Below the pieces are notes generated by a model. The model saw nothing but the letters and a program-made list of their open reading frames with translations, was not told where the DNA came from and ran no database searches. This document shows, one piece after another, positions 36,763 through 47,555 of a stretch of DNA of 55,711 bases; position 1 is the stretch's first letter; the number at the start of each line of letters is the position of its first letter. Position numbers and translations under genes: made by a program. The stretch comes from Psychromonas aquimarina ATCC BAA-1526 (GTDB lineage: Bacteria > Pseudomonadota > Gammaproteobacteria > Enterobacterales > Psychromonadaceae), in assembly GCF_000428725.1 (NCBI RefSeq), contig NZ_AUAM01000030.1, positions 1-55,711 of the forward strand, written 5' to 3'.

Positions 36763-37266
36763 TTAGTCACAATTAGTGAATTCACTGCCGTCAATAACTT
36801 TAGCCCGTCCGCTGTAAGCGACCTGGACACCAATCTTCTGTTCGCCTGTGCAGTAACGAAAATTTCCTGAAGAGCCGGTGATCTGCCCGTCCGGTGTAAA
36901 AGTTACATTTTTTCTAGGAAAAACCAGCTGATCATTAGCATTAAACGGCTCCCCTGTTTTTAGCAGCACATCATTATTATTAACTAAATAATCCTGATCA
37001 GCATCAGTAAACACATCAATTCCATTTATCCAGTTATTGGTGCACACCTGGTTTGCATCCAGCGGACAAACGGTAACGTAATTAATCAGGCTGAACGACT
37101 GATTGCGGGCAAATAACAGGTGGTGCTGAATCGTATTCGCAACACTGGTTAAGCGGTTATTTTGAATTAATGTCTGAAATCCAGGAATACCGATAGTAAT
37201 CAGCAGCATGCTGATTATCAATACAATGATAAGTTCTAATAGAGTGAAACCCTTCACTGGGTACAT
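36763..37266 (-). CDS. FimT/GspH-type pseudopilin, copy 2
   Basis: A 167-residue prepilin: leader MYPVKG, FTLLELIIVLIISMLLITIG with Glu5, then NTIQHHLLFARNQSFSLINY, VTVCPLDANQVC and VTFTPDGQITG. It aligns with the protein at 29355, including the NPLL-type cysteine pairs and the RYCTGEQ/RYCSGEQ motif. It faces the cluster 2 operon, as copy 1 faces cluster 1, so the inverted position predates the duplication. AGGA precedes the ATG. Confidence 0.88.
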   Translation of the reverse strand: MYPVKGFTLLELIIVLIISMLLITIGIPGFQTLIQNNRLTSVANTIQHHLLFARNQSFSLINYVTVCPLDANQVCTNNWINGIDVFTDADQDYLVNNNDVLLKTGEPFNANDQLVFPRKNVTFTPDGQITGSSGNFRYCTGEQKIGVQVAYSGRAKVIDGSEFTNCD

Positions 37267-37290
37267 ATTATCGTCCTGAAGATGGAGTAG

Positions 37291-37749
<459 letters not shown>

Positions 37750-37764
37750 ATTATACTGAATAAT

Positions 37765-37793
37765 AAAAAAGGAGAGCTCAGCTCTCCTTTTTT
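37765..37793. terminator. Bidirectional terminator, glnB and bamD
   Basis: AAAAAA, GGAGAGC, loop TCA, GCTCTCC, TTTTTT between convergent genes. Confidence 0.88.
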
Positions 37794-37811
37794 ATGTTTT
37801 AAATAAAGTGA

Positions 37812-38600
37812 CTAGTCTTCTTTATTCCAGCGCTCATAGCGTCTAACGGTTCTATTTTTAGGGAAGTTTAGCTTTAATACCGTCATCGCATTATCTTTCG
37901 GCTCTTTAATCTCGAGTACATCATAAGCCTCGATCATAATCTCTAAGGCAGTTTCAACCGAAGCGGTATCCGGGTAATTATTTAAAACGGTTTTACTGCG
38001 GTTAATCGCAGCAATATAAGCTTCACGTTCGATATACCACTGTGCAATTGCAATTTCATAACGTGCTAAACGATCCTTAAGAAAAACCAAGCGTAGTTGA
38101 GCATCGGCCGCATACTGGCTGTTCGGGTAATATTTTATCAGGTGTGCAAAGTCTTTAAACGCCTGCTGTGAATGGCTTGGATCGCGGTTAAAGCGGTCGA
38201 TGCCGAATAAATTCTGGAAAAACTGCTGATCTGTGGCCATATGTGTTAAGCCGCGCATGTAATACAGGTAATCAAGATCTTTATGAGTCGGGTTCAGACG
38301 GATAAAACGGTCTATATTTGCAAGGGCTAGTGCAGTGTCGTCACGCTTGTAATAAGAATAAATAAGATCCAGCTGCACTTGATCTGAATGTGGTCCAAAG
38401 GGGTAGCGGCTGTCTAAAGCTTCTAATACTTCGATTGCTTTCTCATGACTTGCCGACTCTGAAGCAGCTTTAGCATCTTTATAAAGCTCTACTGGAGGCT
38501 TATCATCAACTTTTGGTTTGTCTGCTTTTTTGGAAGAGCAGCCCGAGCTGATTAAAACAATAAACAGAGAGGTCGTTATTAGTCTGAGGATCTTTTTCAT
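37812..38600 (-). CDS. bamD: Outer-membrane assembly lipoprotein BamD
   Basis: Essential periplasmic lipoprotein of the BAM complex that inserts beta-barrel proteins into the outer membrane. The 262 residues begin with a lipoprotein signal (MKKILRLITTSLFIVLISSG, lipobox ending in Cys21), processed by LspA. TPR-like repeats follow: HEKAIEVLEALDSRYPFGPH, then IDRFIRLNPTHKDLDYLYYM and YYPNSQYAADAQLRL. Length is typical. It is divergent from rluD, the standard pairing in gammaproteobacteria. Confidence 0.96.
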   Translation of the reverse strand: MKKILRLITTSLFIVLISSGCSSKKADKPKVDDKPPVELYKDAKAASESASHEKAIEVLEALDSRYPFGPHSDQVQLDLIYSYYKRDDTALALANIDRFIRLNPTHKDLDYLYYMRGLTHMATDQQFFQNLFGIDRFNRDPSHSQQAFKDFAHLIKYYPNSQYAADAQLRLVFLKDRLARYEIAIAQWYIEREAYIAAINRSKTVLNNYPDTASVETALEIMIEAYDVLEIKEPKDNAMTVLKLNFPKNRTVRRYERWNKED

Positions 38601-38772
38601 AAGTGTTATAATGCCAGTGCAGATAAAAGCACAGTATCTTCTATAGACTAAAAAAAGAAAAGTTAAAAAAGATAAAATGTGACAAGATCACAGTGCAAAC
38701 AGTTAAATTAAGCTTATTTATGCAGTTGTGCATAACTAAAGCACTTGGAAATCAGGAAAAGAGAATAAATAT

Positions 38773-39741
38773 ATGAGTCAAGAGTTAAAGCTCAGCGCAG
38801 AAGTTACTGACGAACAATTAGGGTTTCGTTTAGATCAGGCATTAGCCTCGTTATTTCCTGATTATTCTCGTACGCGTATCAAAGAATGGATTTTGGCTGA
38901 CATGGTCAAAATTGACGGTGAAGTAATTGCCCGTCCTCGAGAAAAAGTATTTACAGGACAAATGGTTGATGTAAATGCCGTATTAGAAGATGAAGTTGTT
39001 TTTAAAGCGCAGAATATTAAATTAGATATCGTCTTTGAAGACGAACATATTTTAGTGATAAATAAACCGGCTGGTTTAGTTGTCCACCCTGGTGCCGGTA
39101 ATCCGGACGGCACGGTTTTAAATGCCCTGCTGCATCATTACCCGGAAATTGTTGAAGTGCCGAGAGCGGGCATTGTGCACCGTCTGGATAAAGATACAAC
39201 TGGACTGATGGTGGTTGCTAAAACGGTACCAGCACAAACGCACCTGGTTGCAAGCCTGCAGGCTCGTGAAATTACACGTGAATACGAAGCGATTGCAATG
39301 GGCCGCTTTACTGCTGGTGGACGTGTAGATGCGCCGATCGGTCGAGATAAAGTGCACCGTACTAAAATGGCGGTTAATGCAACGGGCGGTAAACATGCGG
39401 TAACACATTACCGTGTGTCTGAAAAATACCGTGCACACACTCGTTTACGTTTGCGTCTGGAAACTGGCCGTACTCACCAGATTCGTGTACATATGATGCA
39501 CATTGGTCATGTTCTTGCCGGTGATCCGGTTTACGGCGGTCGTCCTCGTCCGCCTAAAGGTGCTTCCGAAGCTCTGTCTGAAACACTGCGCGGCTTCAGA
39601 CGTCAGGCGTTACACGCAACTATGCTTCGTCTGGAGCACCCGATTACTGGCGAAATGATGGAATGGCATGCACCGCTTCCCGATGATATGGCTGAGCTGG
39701 CCGCCGCATTACGCGCAGATATGATTAAACACGGTGGTTAA
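38773..39741 (+). CDS. rluD: 23S rRNA pseudouridine synthase RluD
   Basis: Makes pseudouridines 1911, 1915 and 1917 in helix 69 of 23S rRNA. The 322 residues have an N-terminal S4-like domain (LGFRLDQALASLFPDYSRTR) and the catalytic motif IVHRLDKDTTGLMVVAKT with Asp139. LETGRTHQIRVHMMHIGH and GDPVYGGR follow. The next gene, pgeF, starts at or just after its stop, so the two are co-transcribed, as in E. coli. Confidence 0.97.
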   Translation: MSQELKLSAEVTDEQLGFRLDQALASLFPDYSRTRIKEWILADMVKIDGEVIARPREKVFTGQMVDVNAVLEDEVVFKAQNIKLDIVFEDEHILVINKPAGLVVHPGAGNPDGTVLNALLHHYPEIVEVPRAGIVHRLDKDTTGLMVVAKTVPAQTHLVASLQAREITREYEAIAMGRFTAGGRVDAPIGRDKVHRTKMAVNATGGKHAVTHYRVSEKYRAHTRLRLRLETGRTHQIRVHMMHIGHVLAGDPVYGGRPRPPKGASEALSETLRGFRRQALHATMLRLEHPITGEMMEWHAPLPDDMAELAAALRADMIKHGG

Positions 39742-39754
39742 TAAACTGTCCGAA

Positions 39755-40495
39755 ATGCACTTAATCAAACCGCAATGGTCGGCACCACAGCATATTCAGG
39801 CATTTTCGACTACCCGTAGCGGTGGTCGAAGTCTGGGGCCCTATAAGGGGTTGAATTTAGGTGATCATGTTAATGATATCTCCTCTGCGGTAGTGCAGAA
39901 TCGTGTTTTGTTAGCTGAGCATTTAGCTTTACCTGACGATTTATGCTGGTTAAATCAGATTCACAGTACTATCTTACTCAGGCTTGAACAACAGACTGCT
40001 AGTGAGACTGAAGCAGATGCCAGCTGGACTACGCTTAAGAAACAGCCCTGCATTGTGATGACTGCGGACTGCTTACCTGTATTAATTACAGATAAACAAG
40101 GCAGTTTTGTTTGTGCTGTTCATGCCGGCTGGCGCGGTTTGTGTGACGGTATTATTGAAAAATCTATTCACTCTATCTGCACCGAGTTAAATATCAACTC
40201 TACGGAATTATTAGTGTGGTTAGGGCCGTGTATCGGCAGAAGTGCTTTTCAGGTAGGTGATGAAGTCCGCGCTGAATTTATAGCACAGAATAAACTTGCT
40301 GAATCGGCTTTTACTGCCGATCAGGAGCGCTGGCTTGCGGATCTGCAACTGTTAGCTAAGCTGCGTTTAGCACCTCTCAATGTTGCCGAAATAAGTACAA
40401 GTGAACACTGTACTTTTACTGAAGCAGATCTGTTTTACTCATACCGCCGCGACGGTATCACCGGGCGCATGGCAAGTTTAATCTGGATTGACTAA
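39755..40495 (+). CDS. pgeF: Purine nucleoside phosphorylase-like protein, multicopper/YfiH family (PgeF)
   Basis: A member of the YfiH/laccase-domain family. E. coli PgeF corrects misincorporated amino acids in peptidoglycan stems; relatives show purine nucleoside phosphorylase or polyphenol oxidase activity. The ATG at 39755 gives 246 residues beginning MHLIKPQW, matching the E. coli start; a GTG at 39734 overlapping rluD is possible. Metal-ligand motifs are CWLNQIHS, VMTADCLPVLI and AVHAGWRGLCDG, with WLGPCIG and SYRRDGITGRMASLIWI towards the end. It is coupled to rluD. Confidence 0.92.
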   Translation: MHLIKPQWSAPQHIQAFSTTRSGGRSLGPYKGLNLGDHVNDISSAVVQNRVLLAEHLALPDDLCWLNQIHSTILLRLEQQTASETEADASWTTLKKQPCIVMTADCLPVLITDKQGSFVCAVHAGWRGLCDGIIEKSIHSICTELNINSTELLVWLGPCIGRSAFQVGDEVRAEFIAQNKLAESAFTADQERWLADLQLLAKLRLAPLNVAEISTSEHCTFTEADLFYSYRRDGITGRMASLIWID

Positions 40496-40615
40496 CGCTT
40501 ATATCCAGTCTATGAATCAGCATATTGAAGTAAATTGGTTATATAATACAAGAGCTTGAAAATATTAAGAAATGAGCTGAAAAGTCACGTTTCACACTAT
40601 TTTCTAGTCCTTATC

Positions 40616-40644
40616 CTTGAAATTTCCCATGTAAAGCTCCATCT
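40616..40644 (+). promoter_or_regulatory. Sigma-32 heat-shock promoter of clpB
   Basis: CTTGAAA, 14 nt, then CTCCATCT. The sigma-32 consensus is CTTGAAA with CCCCATnT at 13-15 nt, so there is one mismatch in total. The -10 box ends about 30 bp before the clpB ATG. Confidence 0.75.
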
Positions 40645-40675
40645 TCTAAAGGTATGTGATTTAGGGGGATTGAGT

Positions 40676-43249
40676 ATGCGTTTAGATAAATTAACCAGTA
40701 AGTTTCAATTAGCCATTTCCGATGCGCAGTCATTAGCACTCGGGCGTGATCATCAGTATATTGAAGCGACTCACCTGATGCTGGCACTGTTAAATCAAGA
40801 CAGCGGCTCCATTCGCCGGATACTGGCTGATTTAGAAGTTGATATTAATTTACTGCGTTCGCAGCTTTCCGCTGAATTAGACAAAATTGCCAAAGTTTCT
40901 GGGATCGGCGGGGATGTTCAGCTTTCCGCGCAGCTGGGGATTTTGTTTAATCTCTGTGATAAATACGCCCAGAAATCCAAAGACAAATTTATCTCTTCCG
41001 AACTGTTTCTTGTTGCCGCCTGTGATGACAAAGGCCCATTAGGGGCTATTTTAAAACAGCTGGGTTTAAGTAAACAGAAGGTTGAGAAGTCGATAGAAAA
41101 AATTCGTGATGGTCAGAAAGTCGATGATCAGAATGCTGAGGGTCAGGAACAGGCCCTGGATCGATATACAATAGATCTGACCGAGCGTGCAGAGCAGGGC
41201 AAGCTGGATCCTGTTATCGGCCGTGATGACGAAGTACGGCGCATGGTGCAGGTTCTGCAGCGCCGTACCAAAAACAATCCGGTAATTATCGGCGAGCCCG
41301 GTGTAGGAAAAACAGCCATTGTAGAAGGCCTTGCGCAGCGGATTATCAATGGCGAAGTGCCGGAAGGTTTAAAAAACAAACGGGTATTATCACTGGATAT
41401 GGGCTCTTTGATTGCCGGGGCAAAATACCGCGGTGAATTTGAAGAACGCCTGAAAACGGTATTATCCGAACTGGCCAAGGAAGAAGGTCAGGTTATCCTG
41501 TTTATCGATGAACTTCATACTATGGTTGGAGCCGGAAAAAGCGATGGTGCGATGGATGCCGGCAATATGTTAAAACCGGCTTTAGCACGTGGTGAGCTGC
41601 ATTGTGTCGGTGCAACCACACTTGATGAATACCGTTTGTATATTGAAAAAGACGCGGCCCTTGAGCGCCGCTTTCAAAAAGTGCAGGTGGATGAGCCCAC
41701 AGTTGAAGATACCATCGCTATTTTACGCGGTTTAAAAGAGCGTTACGAACTGCACCATAAGGTTGAAATTACAGATCCTGCTATTGTTGCCGCCGCCACA
41801 CTGTCACACCGCTATATTGCAGATCGTCAGCTGCCCGATAAAGCGATAGATCTGATTGATGAAGCAGCATCAAGCATTCGTCTGCAGATGGATTCTAAAC
41901 CGGAAGGGCTGGATAAATTAGAGCGTAAGATTATTCAGTTAACGCTGGAGCAGAAAGCGCTGCAGAACGAAAATGACGAAGCCAGTGTCAAACGCCTGTC
42001 TGACTTAGAAAGTTCTCTGCAGGATAAAAATAAAGCTTATAAAGTGCTGGATGAAGTATGGAAAACGGAAAAAGCGGCCCTTTCCGGCACACAGAATATT
42101 AAACAGGCACTTGAACAGGCTCGTTTAGACCTTGAAGTGGCCAGCCGCGCAGCCGATTTAACGCGTATGTCAGAGCTGCAGTACGGGAAAATTCCCGAAT
42201 TAGAAAAACAGCTGGATCTTGCTACGCAGGCCGAAATGCAGGAAATGACTCTGCTAAAGCACTGTGTTACAGAAAATGAAATAGCTGAAATTCTTGCACA
42301 CTGGACGGGTATTCCCGTGGCGAAAATGCTTGAAGGTGAACGAGATAAACTGCTGCAGATGGAAAAACATCTGCACTCCCGGGTAATCGGACAGAACGAA
42401 GCGATTGACGCCATTGCTAATGCGGTCCGCCGCAGCCGCGCAGGTTTAAGTGATCCTGATAGACCGATCGGTTCGTTTCTGTTTTTAGGACCAACCGGAG
42501 TGGGTAAGACGGAGTCATGCAAAGCCTTAGCAAACTTCCTGTTTGACAGTGAAGATAATATGGTGCGTATTGATATGTCTGAATTTATGGAAAAGCACTC
42601 GGTTGCACGTTTAGTGGGAGCGCCTCCAGGATATGTGGGCTACGAAGAGGGCGGTTATCTGACCGAAGCAGTACGCCGTAAACCTTATTCAGTGATTCTG
42701 CTGGATGAAGTTGAAAAAGCACACCCGGATATTTTCAATATTTTACTGCAGGTCTTAGATGACGGACGTTTAACGGACGGGCAGGGAAGAACGGTTGATT
42801 TTCGTAATACAGTGATAATTATGACCTCTAATATTGGCTCTGATTTAATCCATGAATCCTTTGACAAGGTCAGCTATGAAGAGATTAAGTTAACTCTATT
42901 AGAAGTGTTAGGTCAGCAGTTTAAACCTGAATTTTTAAACCGAATTGATGAAACGGTTGTATTTCACCCGCTTGGACAAAGGCATATAAAATCGATTGCT
43001 ACTATTCAGCTGCATGCACTGCAGAAACGCCTTAAAGCACGTGACTACCAGTTAACTTTTAACGATCAGTCTATCGACCTGTTAGTTGAAGCGGGGTACG
43101 ACCCTATATATGGTGCGCGGCCGTTAAAACGTGCTGTTCAGCAGTTATTAGAGAATTCATTAGCACAGAGGATTCTCTCGGGCTCTTTAACCACGGGGAA
43201 GAATATTATGGTTGCTGTAAAAGAGGGCAAAATAGATTTTATCCAGTAA
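40676..43249 (+). CDS. clpB: ATP-dependent disaggregase ClpB
   Basis: Hexameric AAA+ chaperone that solubilises aggregated proteins with DnaK. From the ATG at 40676 ([17 protein letters not shown] upstream) it has 857 residues, the same as E. coli; a longer in-frame reading begins upstream of the heat-shock promoter and is rejected. It has the double Clp-N domain, first Walker A GEPGVGKT with Walker [11 protein letters not shown], a coiled-coil middle domain (about residues 410-520), second Walker A GPTGVGKT with Walker [14 protein letters not shown], and the GYVG pore loop. Confidence 0.98.
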   Translation: MRLDKLTSKFQLAISDAQSLALGRDHQYIEATHLMLALLNQDSGSIRRILADLEVDINLLRSQLSAELDKIAKVSGIGGDVQLSAQLGILFNLCDKYAQKSKDKFISSELFLVAACDDKGPLGAILKQLGLSKQKVEKSIEKIRDGQKVDDQNAEGQEQALDRYTIDLTERAEQGKLDPVIGRDDEVRRMVQVLQRRTKNNPVIIGEPGVGKTAIVEGLAQRIINGEVPEGLKNKRVLSLDMGSLIAGAKYRGEFEERLKTVLSELAKEEGQVILFIDELHTMVGAGKSDGAMDAGNMLKPALARGELHCVGATTLDEYRLYIEKDAALERRFQKVQVDEPTVEDTIAILRGLKERYELHHKVEITDPAIVAAATLSHRYIADRQLPDKAIDLIDEAASSIRLQMDSKPEGLDKLERKIIQLTLEQKALQNENDEASVKRLSDLESSLQDKNKAYKVLDEVWKTEKAALSGTQNIKQALEQARLDLEVASRAADLTRMSELQYGKIPELEKQLDLATQAEMQEMTLLKHCVTENEIAEILAHWTGIPVAKMLEGERDKLLQMEKHLHSRVIGQNEAIDAIANAVRRSRAGLSDPDRPIGSFLFLGPTGVGKTESCKALANFLFDSEDNMVRIDMSEFMEKHSVARLVGAPPGYVGYEEGGYLTEAVRRKPYSVILLDEVEKAHPDIFNILLQVLDDGRLTDGQGRTVDFRNTVIIMTSNIGSDLIHESFDKVSYEEIKLTLLEVLGQQFKPEFLNRIDETVVFHPLGQRHIKSIATIQLHALQKRLKARDYQLTFNDQSIDLLVEAGYDPIYGARPLKRAVQQLLENSLAQRILSGSLTTGKNIMVAVKEGKIDFIQ

Positions 43250-43339
43250 GTAATGCTAATTTTTAACGCATTGTGAGCTGCCGCTGCTGATGCTGTAAAT
43301 TAACCAGCGGATTTTTGTTTATTAATTAACGGACTTAGT

Positions 43340-44242
43340 ATGCTTGATGCAATTTGTACTTATGATAAGACTCATCCGAAAATCTATTCTATTTTTGAGT
43401 TTAAGCTTCTGCCGGAAACAGAAATAGATAAGCTGCGTTATTCGCTGCTCTGCCCGGTTTGTAAGCAGAAAGCGTATTTCCGCAGAGCATCTAAAGACGG
43501 CAAGCAGGCCTGTTTTGGTTCACGTTATCATGAAAAAGACTGTGAAGAATTCAATCCTTCCGCATCTAAAAGCGAAGAAGAGAAACAGCTTGCTGAAGTG
43601 GAGCAGATTATTCTCGAGCAGGATTCGCTGCTGATTGATTTCAGCAAACCTGTTATCAGCAGGAAAAAGTCTTCTCAAACAGAACCGGCTGAGGAATTTG
43701 AAGCGCAAAAAGAGCGGCACACTGTTCAGGAAAGGTATTTAACTAAAGCCGTTCAATCCTCTAAAAGTAATAAAGCAAAGCCGCAGAGTGCAGGCTTAGA
43801 TGAAGAAAATAATTTGCCTGAAGTATCTAAGCAGGGGCTGGCTAAACTGCTGACCAGCTTATTGCGGGGCAGCTCTTTAGCTTCATCGGATCTATGGATC
43901 TATACCAGTGAAAAGCATAAATGGCGTGCTAAAAATTTATTCGTCAATATTAAAGATGCGCAGCCAACCGAAAATAATGCGCCGAGAATGTACTGGGGCA
44001 CCATATCCCATGCGGATAAAACACTTAACTGGTTAAATCCGGCAGAAGATCGTAGTGTTGGTTTACCTGTATCTAAATACCGCGAGCAGCTGTTGAGTCG
44101 TTTTGATATTGATGAGCCGACGGATGTAGAAGGCGCTGGGTTTATTTTGTTCGGCAAATGTGTTTTCAGTAAAGATAAAAAGCGTAAATATATTTATCTA
44201 TGGGGAAATGACCTGCAGTATTTCTATTTATCGAAAGTGTAA
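43340..44242 (+). CDS. Hypothetical protein with N-terminal zinc-ribbon-like motif
   Basis: A 300-residue cytoplasmic protein that I do not recognise. The N-terminal region has CPVCKQKAYFRR followed by CFGSRYHEKDC (about residues 38-68), a C-x2-C...C...H...C arrangement recalling the zinc-ribbon-type start of CoiA-like nuclease-associated proteins. A charged, low-complexity linker (about 75-160) follows. The C-terminal domain (about 165-300) has several aromatic residues (SDLWIYTSEKHKWRAK, RMYWGTISHADKTLNWLN, KYIYLWGNDLQYFYL). It stands alone between clpB and convergent ybiT. A nucleic-acid-related role is only a guess. Confidence 0.7.
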   Translation: MLDAICTYDKTHPKIYSIFEFKLLPETEIDKLRYSLLCPVCKQKAYFRRASKDGKQACFGSRYHEKDCEEFNPSASKSEEEKQLAEVEQIILEQDSLLIDFSKPVISRKKSSQTEPAEEFEAQKERHTVQERYLTKAVQSSKSNKAKPQSAGLDEENNLPEVSKQGLAKLLTSLLRGSSLASSDLWIYTSEKHKWRAKNLFVNIKDAQPTENNAPRMYWGTISHADKTLNWLNPAEDRSVGLPVSKYREQLLSRFDIDEPTDVEGAGFILFGKCVFSKDKKRKYIYLWGNDLQYFYLSKV

Positions 44243-44263
44243 CAATCTTACGCGGAGACAAAA

Positions 44264-44282
44264 AAAGGGCGCTAGGCCCTTT
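44264..44282. terminator. Bidirectional terminator
   Basis: AAAGGGC, loop GCTAG, GCCCTTT with flanking A- and T-runs, between convergent genes. Confidence 0.75.
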
Positions 44283-44305
44283 TCTAATTGATCAGTAAGC
44301 TTATT

Positions 44306-45901
44306 TTAAGCTTCTATAATACCCTGGCTTTTCAGGTATTCACTGTACGGGCCGTGGAAATCAACAACTTCGTTTTCTTTGATTTCAATAATACGGGTAG
44401 CAAGTGAAGATACAAACTCACGGTCATGACTTACGAACAGTAATGTACCTTCGTAGTTTTCCAGTGATAAATTAAGTGCTTCAATCGATTCCATATCCAG
44501 GTGGTTAGTAGGCTCATCCATTAACAGGATGTTCGGCATGTTCATCATTAACTTACCAAATAACATGCGGCCCTGTTCACCACCGGAGATGATTTTCACA
44601 GATTTGCCGATATCGTCAGAGCCGAACAGTAAACGGCCTAATGTGCCGCGGACAGCCTGCTCGTCGTCACCTGGTTTCATCCATTGTCCCATCCATTCCA
44701 TCAGGGTCTGATCTTTTTCAAAATCAGCAGAATGATCCTGCGCGTAATATCCTAAGTTAGCATTTTCAGACCATTTGAAGTGACCGGCATCCGGCTGAAT
44801 TTCGCTCATTAAAGTACGTAACAGTGTTGTTTTACCCGCACCATTCTGACCGATAATGGCAATACGCTCACCCACTTCAACCATCAGGTTAAGATCTTTA
44901 AACAGAGTGGTATCAAAGCTCTTAGTGACATTTTCCATTTCCAGAGCATTACGGAACAGTTTCTTCTCCTGCTTGAAAACAATGTACGGGTTGACACGGC
45001 TGGATGCTTTTACTTCTTCAAGCTGAATTTTATCCATCTGTTTAGCACGTGATGTTGCCTGTTTTGCTTTTGATGCGTTGGCAGAGAAGCGGCTTACGAA
45101 CTCCTGCAGTTCAGAAAGCTGGGCTTTTTTCTTAGCATTCTCAGAAAGCAGACGTTCACGAGCCTGTGTCGCAGCTGTCATGTATTCGTCATAGTTACCC
45201 GGGTATAAACGCAGCTCACCGTAATCGATATCAGCCATATGTGTACATACAGAGTTTAAGAAGTGACGGTCATGCGAGATGATTACCATAGTACACTGAC
45301 GTGCATTTAATTCTGTTTCTAACCAGCGGATAGTATCGATATCCAGGTTATTGGTCGGCTCATCCAGGAGCATGATATCTGGATTTGAGAAAAGAACCTG
45401 TGCAAGAAGTACACGCAGTTTCCAGCCCGGAGCAACTTCAGACATTAAACCGTAATGCTGTTCAAGGGGAATACCAACGCTCAGCAGCAGCTCTCCGGCA
45501 CGGGAATCGGCGGTATAACCATCCATTTCTGCAAACTCAGTTTCAAGATCGGCAACTTTCATGCCGTCTTCTTCGCTCATCTCCGGCAGGCTGTAAATAC
45601 GGTTACGCTCAGCCATCACTTCCCACATCTCTTTATGACCCATTAACACGGTATCTAAAACAGAGAACTCTTCGAAAGCAAACTGGTCCTGGTGCAGTTT
45701 AGCGATACGCTCATTAGGATCTTTAGTAACATTACCTGCACTTGGTTCAAGATCACCCGTTAAGATTTTCATAAAGGTTGATTTACCACAACCATTTGCA
45801 CCAATCAGACCGTAGCGGTTACCAGTACCAAATTTAACTGAGATGTTTTCAAATAATGGTTTTGCACCAAACTGCATGGTGATGTTGTTAGTACTTAACA
45901 A
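44306..45901 (-). CDS. ybiT: ABC-F ATPase YbiT
   Basis: A 531-residue soluble ABC-F protein with two ATPase domains and no membrane segment; ABC-F proteins act on the ribosome. It matches E. coli YbiT almost block by block: [20 protein letters not shown], Walker [28 protein letters not shown], the interdomain linker [20 protein letters not shown], second Walker [10 protein letters not shown] and [17 protein letters not shown]. The TTG at 45899-45901 gives the same start as E. coli (residue count 531 versus 530) and has TAGGAAC upstream. It is divergent from rhlE. Confidence 0.93.
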   Translation of the reverse strand: MLSTNNITMQFGAKPLFENISVKFGTGNRYGLIGANGCGKSTFMKILTGDLEPSAGNVTKDPNERIAKLHQDQFAFEEFSVLDTVLMGHKEMWEVMAERNRIYSLPEMSEEDGMKVADLETEFAEMDGYTADSRAGELLLSVGIPLEQHYGLMSEVAPGWKLRVLLAQVLFSNPDIMLLDEPTNNLDIDTIRWLETELNARQCTMVIISHDRHFLNSVCTHMADIDYGELRLYPGNYDEYMTAATQARERLLSENAKKKAQLSELQEFVSRFSANASKAKQATSRAKQMDKIQLEEVKASSRVNPYIVFKQEKKLFRNALEMENVTKSFDTTLFKDLNLMVEVGERIAIIGQNGAGKTTLLRTLMSEIQPDAGHFKWSENANLGYYAQDHSADFEKDQTLMEWMGQWMKPGDDEQAVRGTLGRLLFGSDDIGKSVKIISGGEQGRMLFGKLMMNMPNILLMDEPTNHLDMESIEALNLSLENYEGTLLFVSHDREFVSSLATRIIEIKENEVVDFHGPYSEYLKSQGIIEA

Positions 45902-46136
45902 GGTTAGTGTTCCTAATTCAATGTCATACTGATAAATGCCCTGCATCTGAATATGACTGTATTTATATTGATGATACAGCGCTTAATAATTCACTGTATT
46001 TTTTAAGTTACGCTATTATACAGAGCAATTTGACTATTTATAGAGCAATGGTGATTTAAATCACACCTCTTTCTTAGTTTGCTGTAAGCTACGCACCAGA
46101 TTTATACCCTTTACCATTTATAGAAGAGATCCGTTT

Positions 46137-47432
46137 ATGAGCTTTGATTCCTTAGGTTTACCCGATTCATTAGTAAAAGCAGTTAAAGAACAGGGGTATA
46201 CTGAACCGTCTCCGATTCAGGCTCAGGCGATCCCGGCAGTTTTACAAGGTAAAGACGTGATGGCGGCCGCTCAGACAGGTACCGGCAAAACAGCCGGTTT
46301 TACTTTACCGCTGCTGGCAAACTTGGAGCATGGTGAACGCGCTAAAGCGAATCAGGTGCGTGCATTAATATTAACGCCGACACGTGAGCTGGCGGCTCAA
46401 GTACATGCTAGTGTAGAAAATTACGGCAAAAATATGCCGCTTCGCTCAGCTGTTGTATTCGGCGGCGTGAAAATAAATCCGCAGATGCAGAATCTACGCC
46501 GCGGTGTGGATGTATTAGTCGCAACACCGGGACGTTTATTAGATTTGTACCAGCAGAATGCAATACGTTTTAAGCAGTTAGAAGTACTGATTCTGGATGA
46601 AGCTGACCGTATGCTGGATATGGGTTTTATTCATGATATTAAAAGAATATTAGGTTTTTTACCTAAAAAGCGTCAGAACCTGCTTTTCTCTGCCACTTTC
46701 TCTGATGATATTCGTAATCTGGCAAAGGGGTTGGTAAACAATCCGGTTGAGATTTCAGTAAGCCCGCGTAATACCACAGCAGAAAGTGTGACGCAGTTTA
46801 TTTACGAGGTAGATAAAACTAAAAAATCGATTGTGTTAAGTACCTTAATTAAAGAACAAAACTGGGAACAAGTATTAGTGTTTGTTAAAACTAAACATGG
46901 TGCCAACCGTTTAGTTAAAAACTTAGATGCCCGCGGAATCCGCTCGGCCGCTATTCATGGCAATAAAAGCCAGGGCGCGCGTACTAAAGCCTTAGCCGGA
47001 TTTAAAGAAGGTCAGATTCAAGTATTAGTGGCAACGGATATCGCCGCACGTGGTATCGATATTGATCAGCTGCCGCAGGTTGTTAATTTCGATCTGCCGC
47101 ATGTCAGCGAAGATTATGTACACCGTATCGGCCGTACCGGTCGAGCAGGTAATGACGGACAAGCTGTTTCTTTAGTCTGTCAGGAAGAGTTTAAACTGCT
47201 CAAAGATATTGAAAAACTGATTAAAAAAGTTATTCCGCGTAAAACGGTTGAAGGTTTTGAACCGGGAGAGCCTCTGCCGCCGTCAGTATTAGATACGCGT
47301 GCACCTAAACCTAAAAAACCTAAAAAACCTAAAAAACCTAAACCAGGTCACCGTGACGGTTTGCGTTCAGGTCCGAAAACCGGCAGTAATAAAAAACAGC
47401 GTTCAGCACGTAATAACTTTGTTGGTGAATAA
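46137..47432 (+). CDS. rhlE: DEAD-box RNA helicase RhlE
   Basis: A 431-residue ATP-dependent RNA helicase involved in ribosome maturation and RNA turnover. Motifs in order: Q-motif [14 protein letters not shown], motif [27 protein letters not shown], motif II DEAD ([12 protein letters not shown]), motif [18 protein letters not shown] and motif [12 protein letters not shown]. The C-terminal tail is basic with a short PKK repeat (DNA about 47303-47343, from a CCTAAAAAA microrepeat) that may vary in length by slippage. A strong terminator follows. Confidence 0.95.
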   Translation: MSFDSLGLPDSLVKAVKEQGYTEPSPIQAQAIPAVLQGKDVMAAAQTGTGKTAGFTLPLLANLEHGERAKANQVRALILTPTRELAAQVHASVENYGKNMPLRSAVVFGGVKINPQMQNLRRGVDVLVATPGRLLDLYQQNAIRFKQLEVLILDEADRMLDMGFIHDIKRILGFLPKKRQNLLFSATFSDDIRNLAKGLVNNPVEISVSPRNTTAESVTQFIYEVDKTKKSIVLSTLIKEQNWEQVLVFVKTKHGANRLVKNLDARGIRSAAIHGNKSQGARTKALAGFKEGQIQVLVATDIAARGIDIDQLPQVVNFDLPHVSEDYVHRIGRTGRAGNDGQAVSLVCQEEFKLLKDIEKLIKKVIPRKTVEGFEPGEPLPPSVLDTRAPKPKKPKKPKKPKPGHRDGLRSGPKTGSNKKQRSARNNFVGE

Positions 47433-47467
47433 AACTGCATTTTTACGGTTAATTAACAGATAAAAAT

Positions 47468-47504
47468 AAAAGCCTTAAATAACCTTGTTGTTTAAGGCTT
47501 TTTT
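47468..47504 (+). terminator. Terminator of rhlE
   Basis: AAAAGCCTTAAA and TTTAAGGCTTTT with an 11-nt loop and a T6 tail. Confidence 0.85.
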
Positions 47505-47555
47505 GTATTGTTTTATATGGCATTATGCAGAAAAAATAACAGAGTGAATATTTGA

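Noticed and set aside
23264-37266. MSHA or type II secretion cluster
   Set aside because: PilY1, PilW, PilX and TapY2-type genes are specific to type IVa pilus systems; no Gsp or Msh assembly ATPase is present.
42037-42522. 161-codon open frame antisense to clpB
   Set aside because: Serine/cysteine-rich composition is typical of the complement of a conserved gene; ClpB motifs occupy the sense strand throughout.
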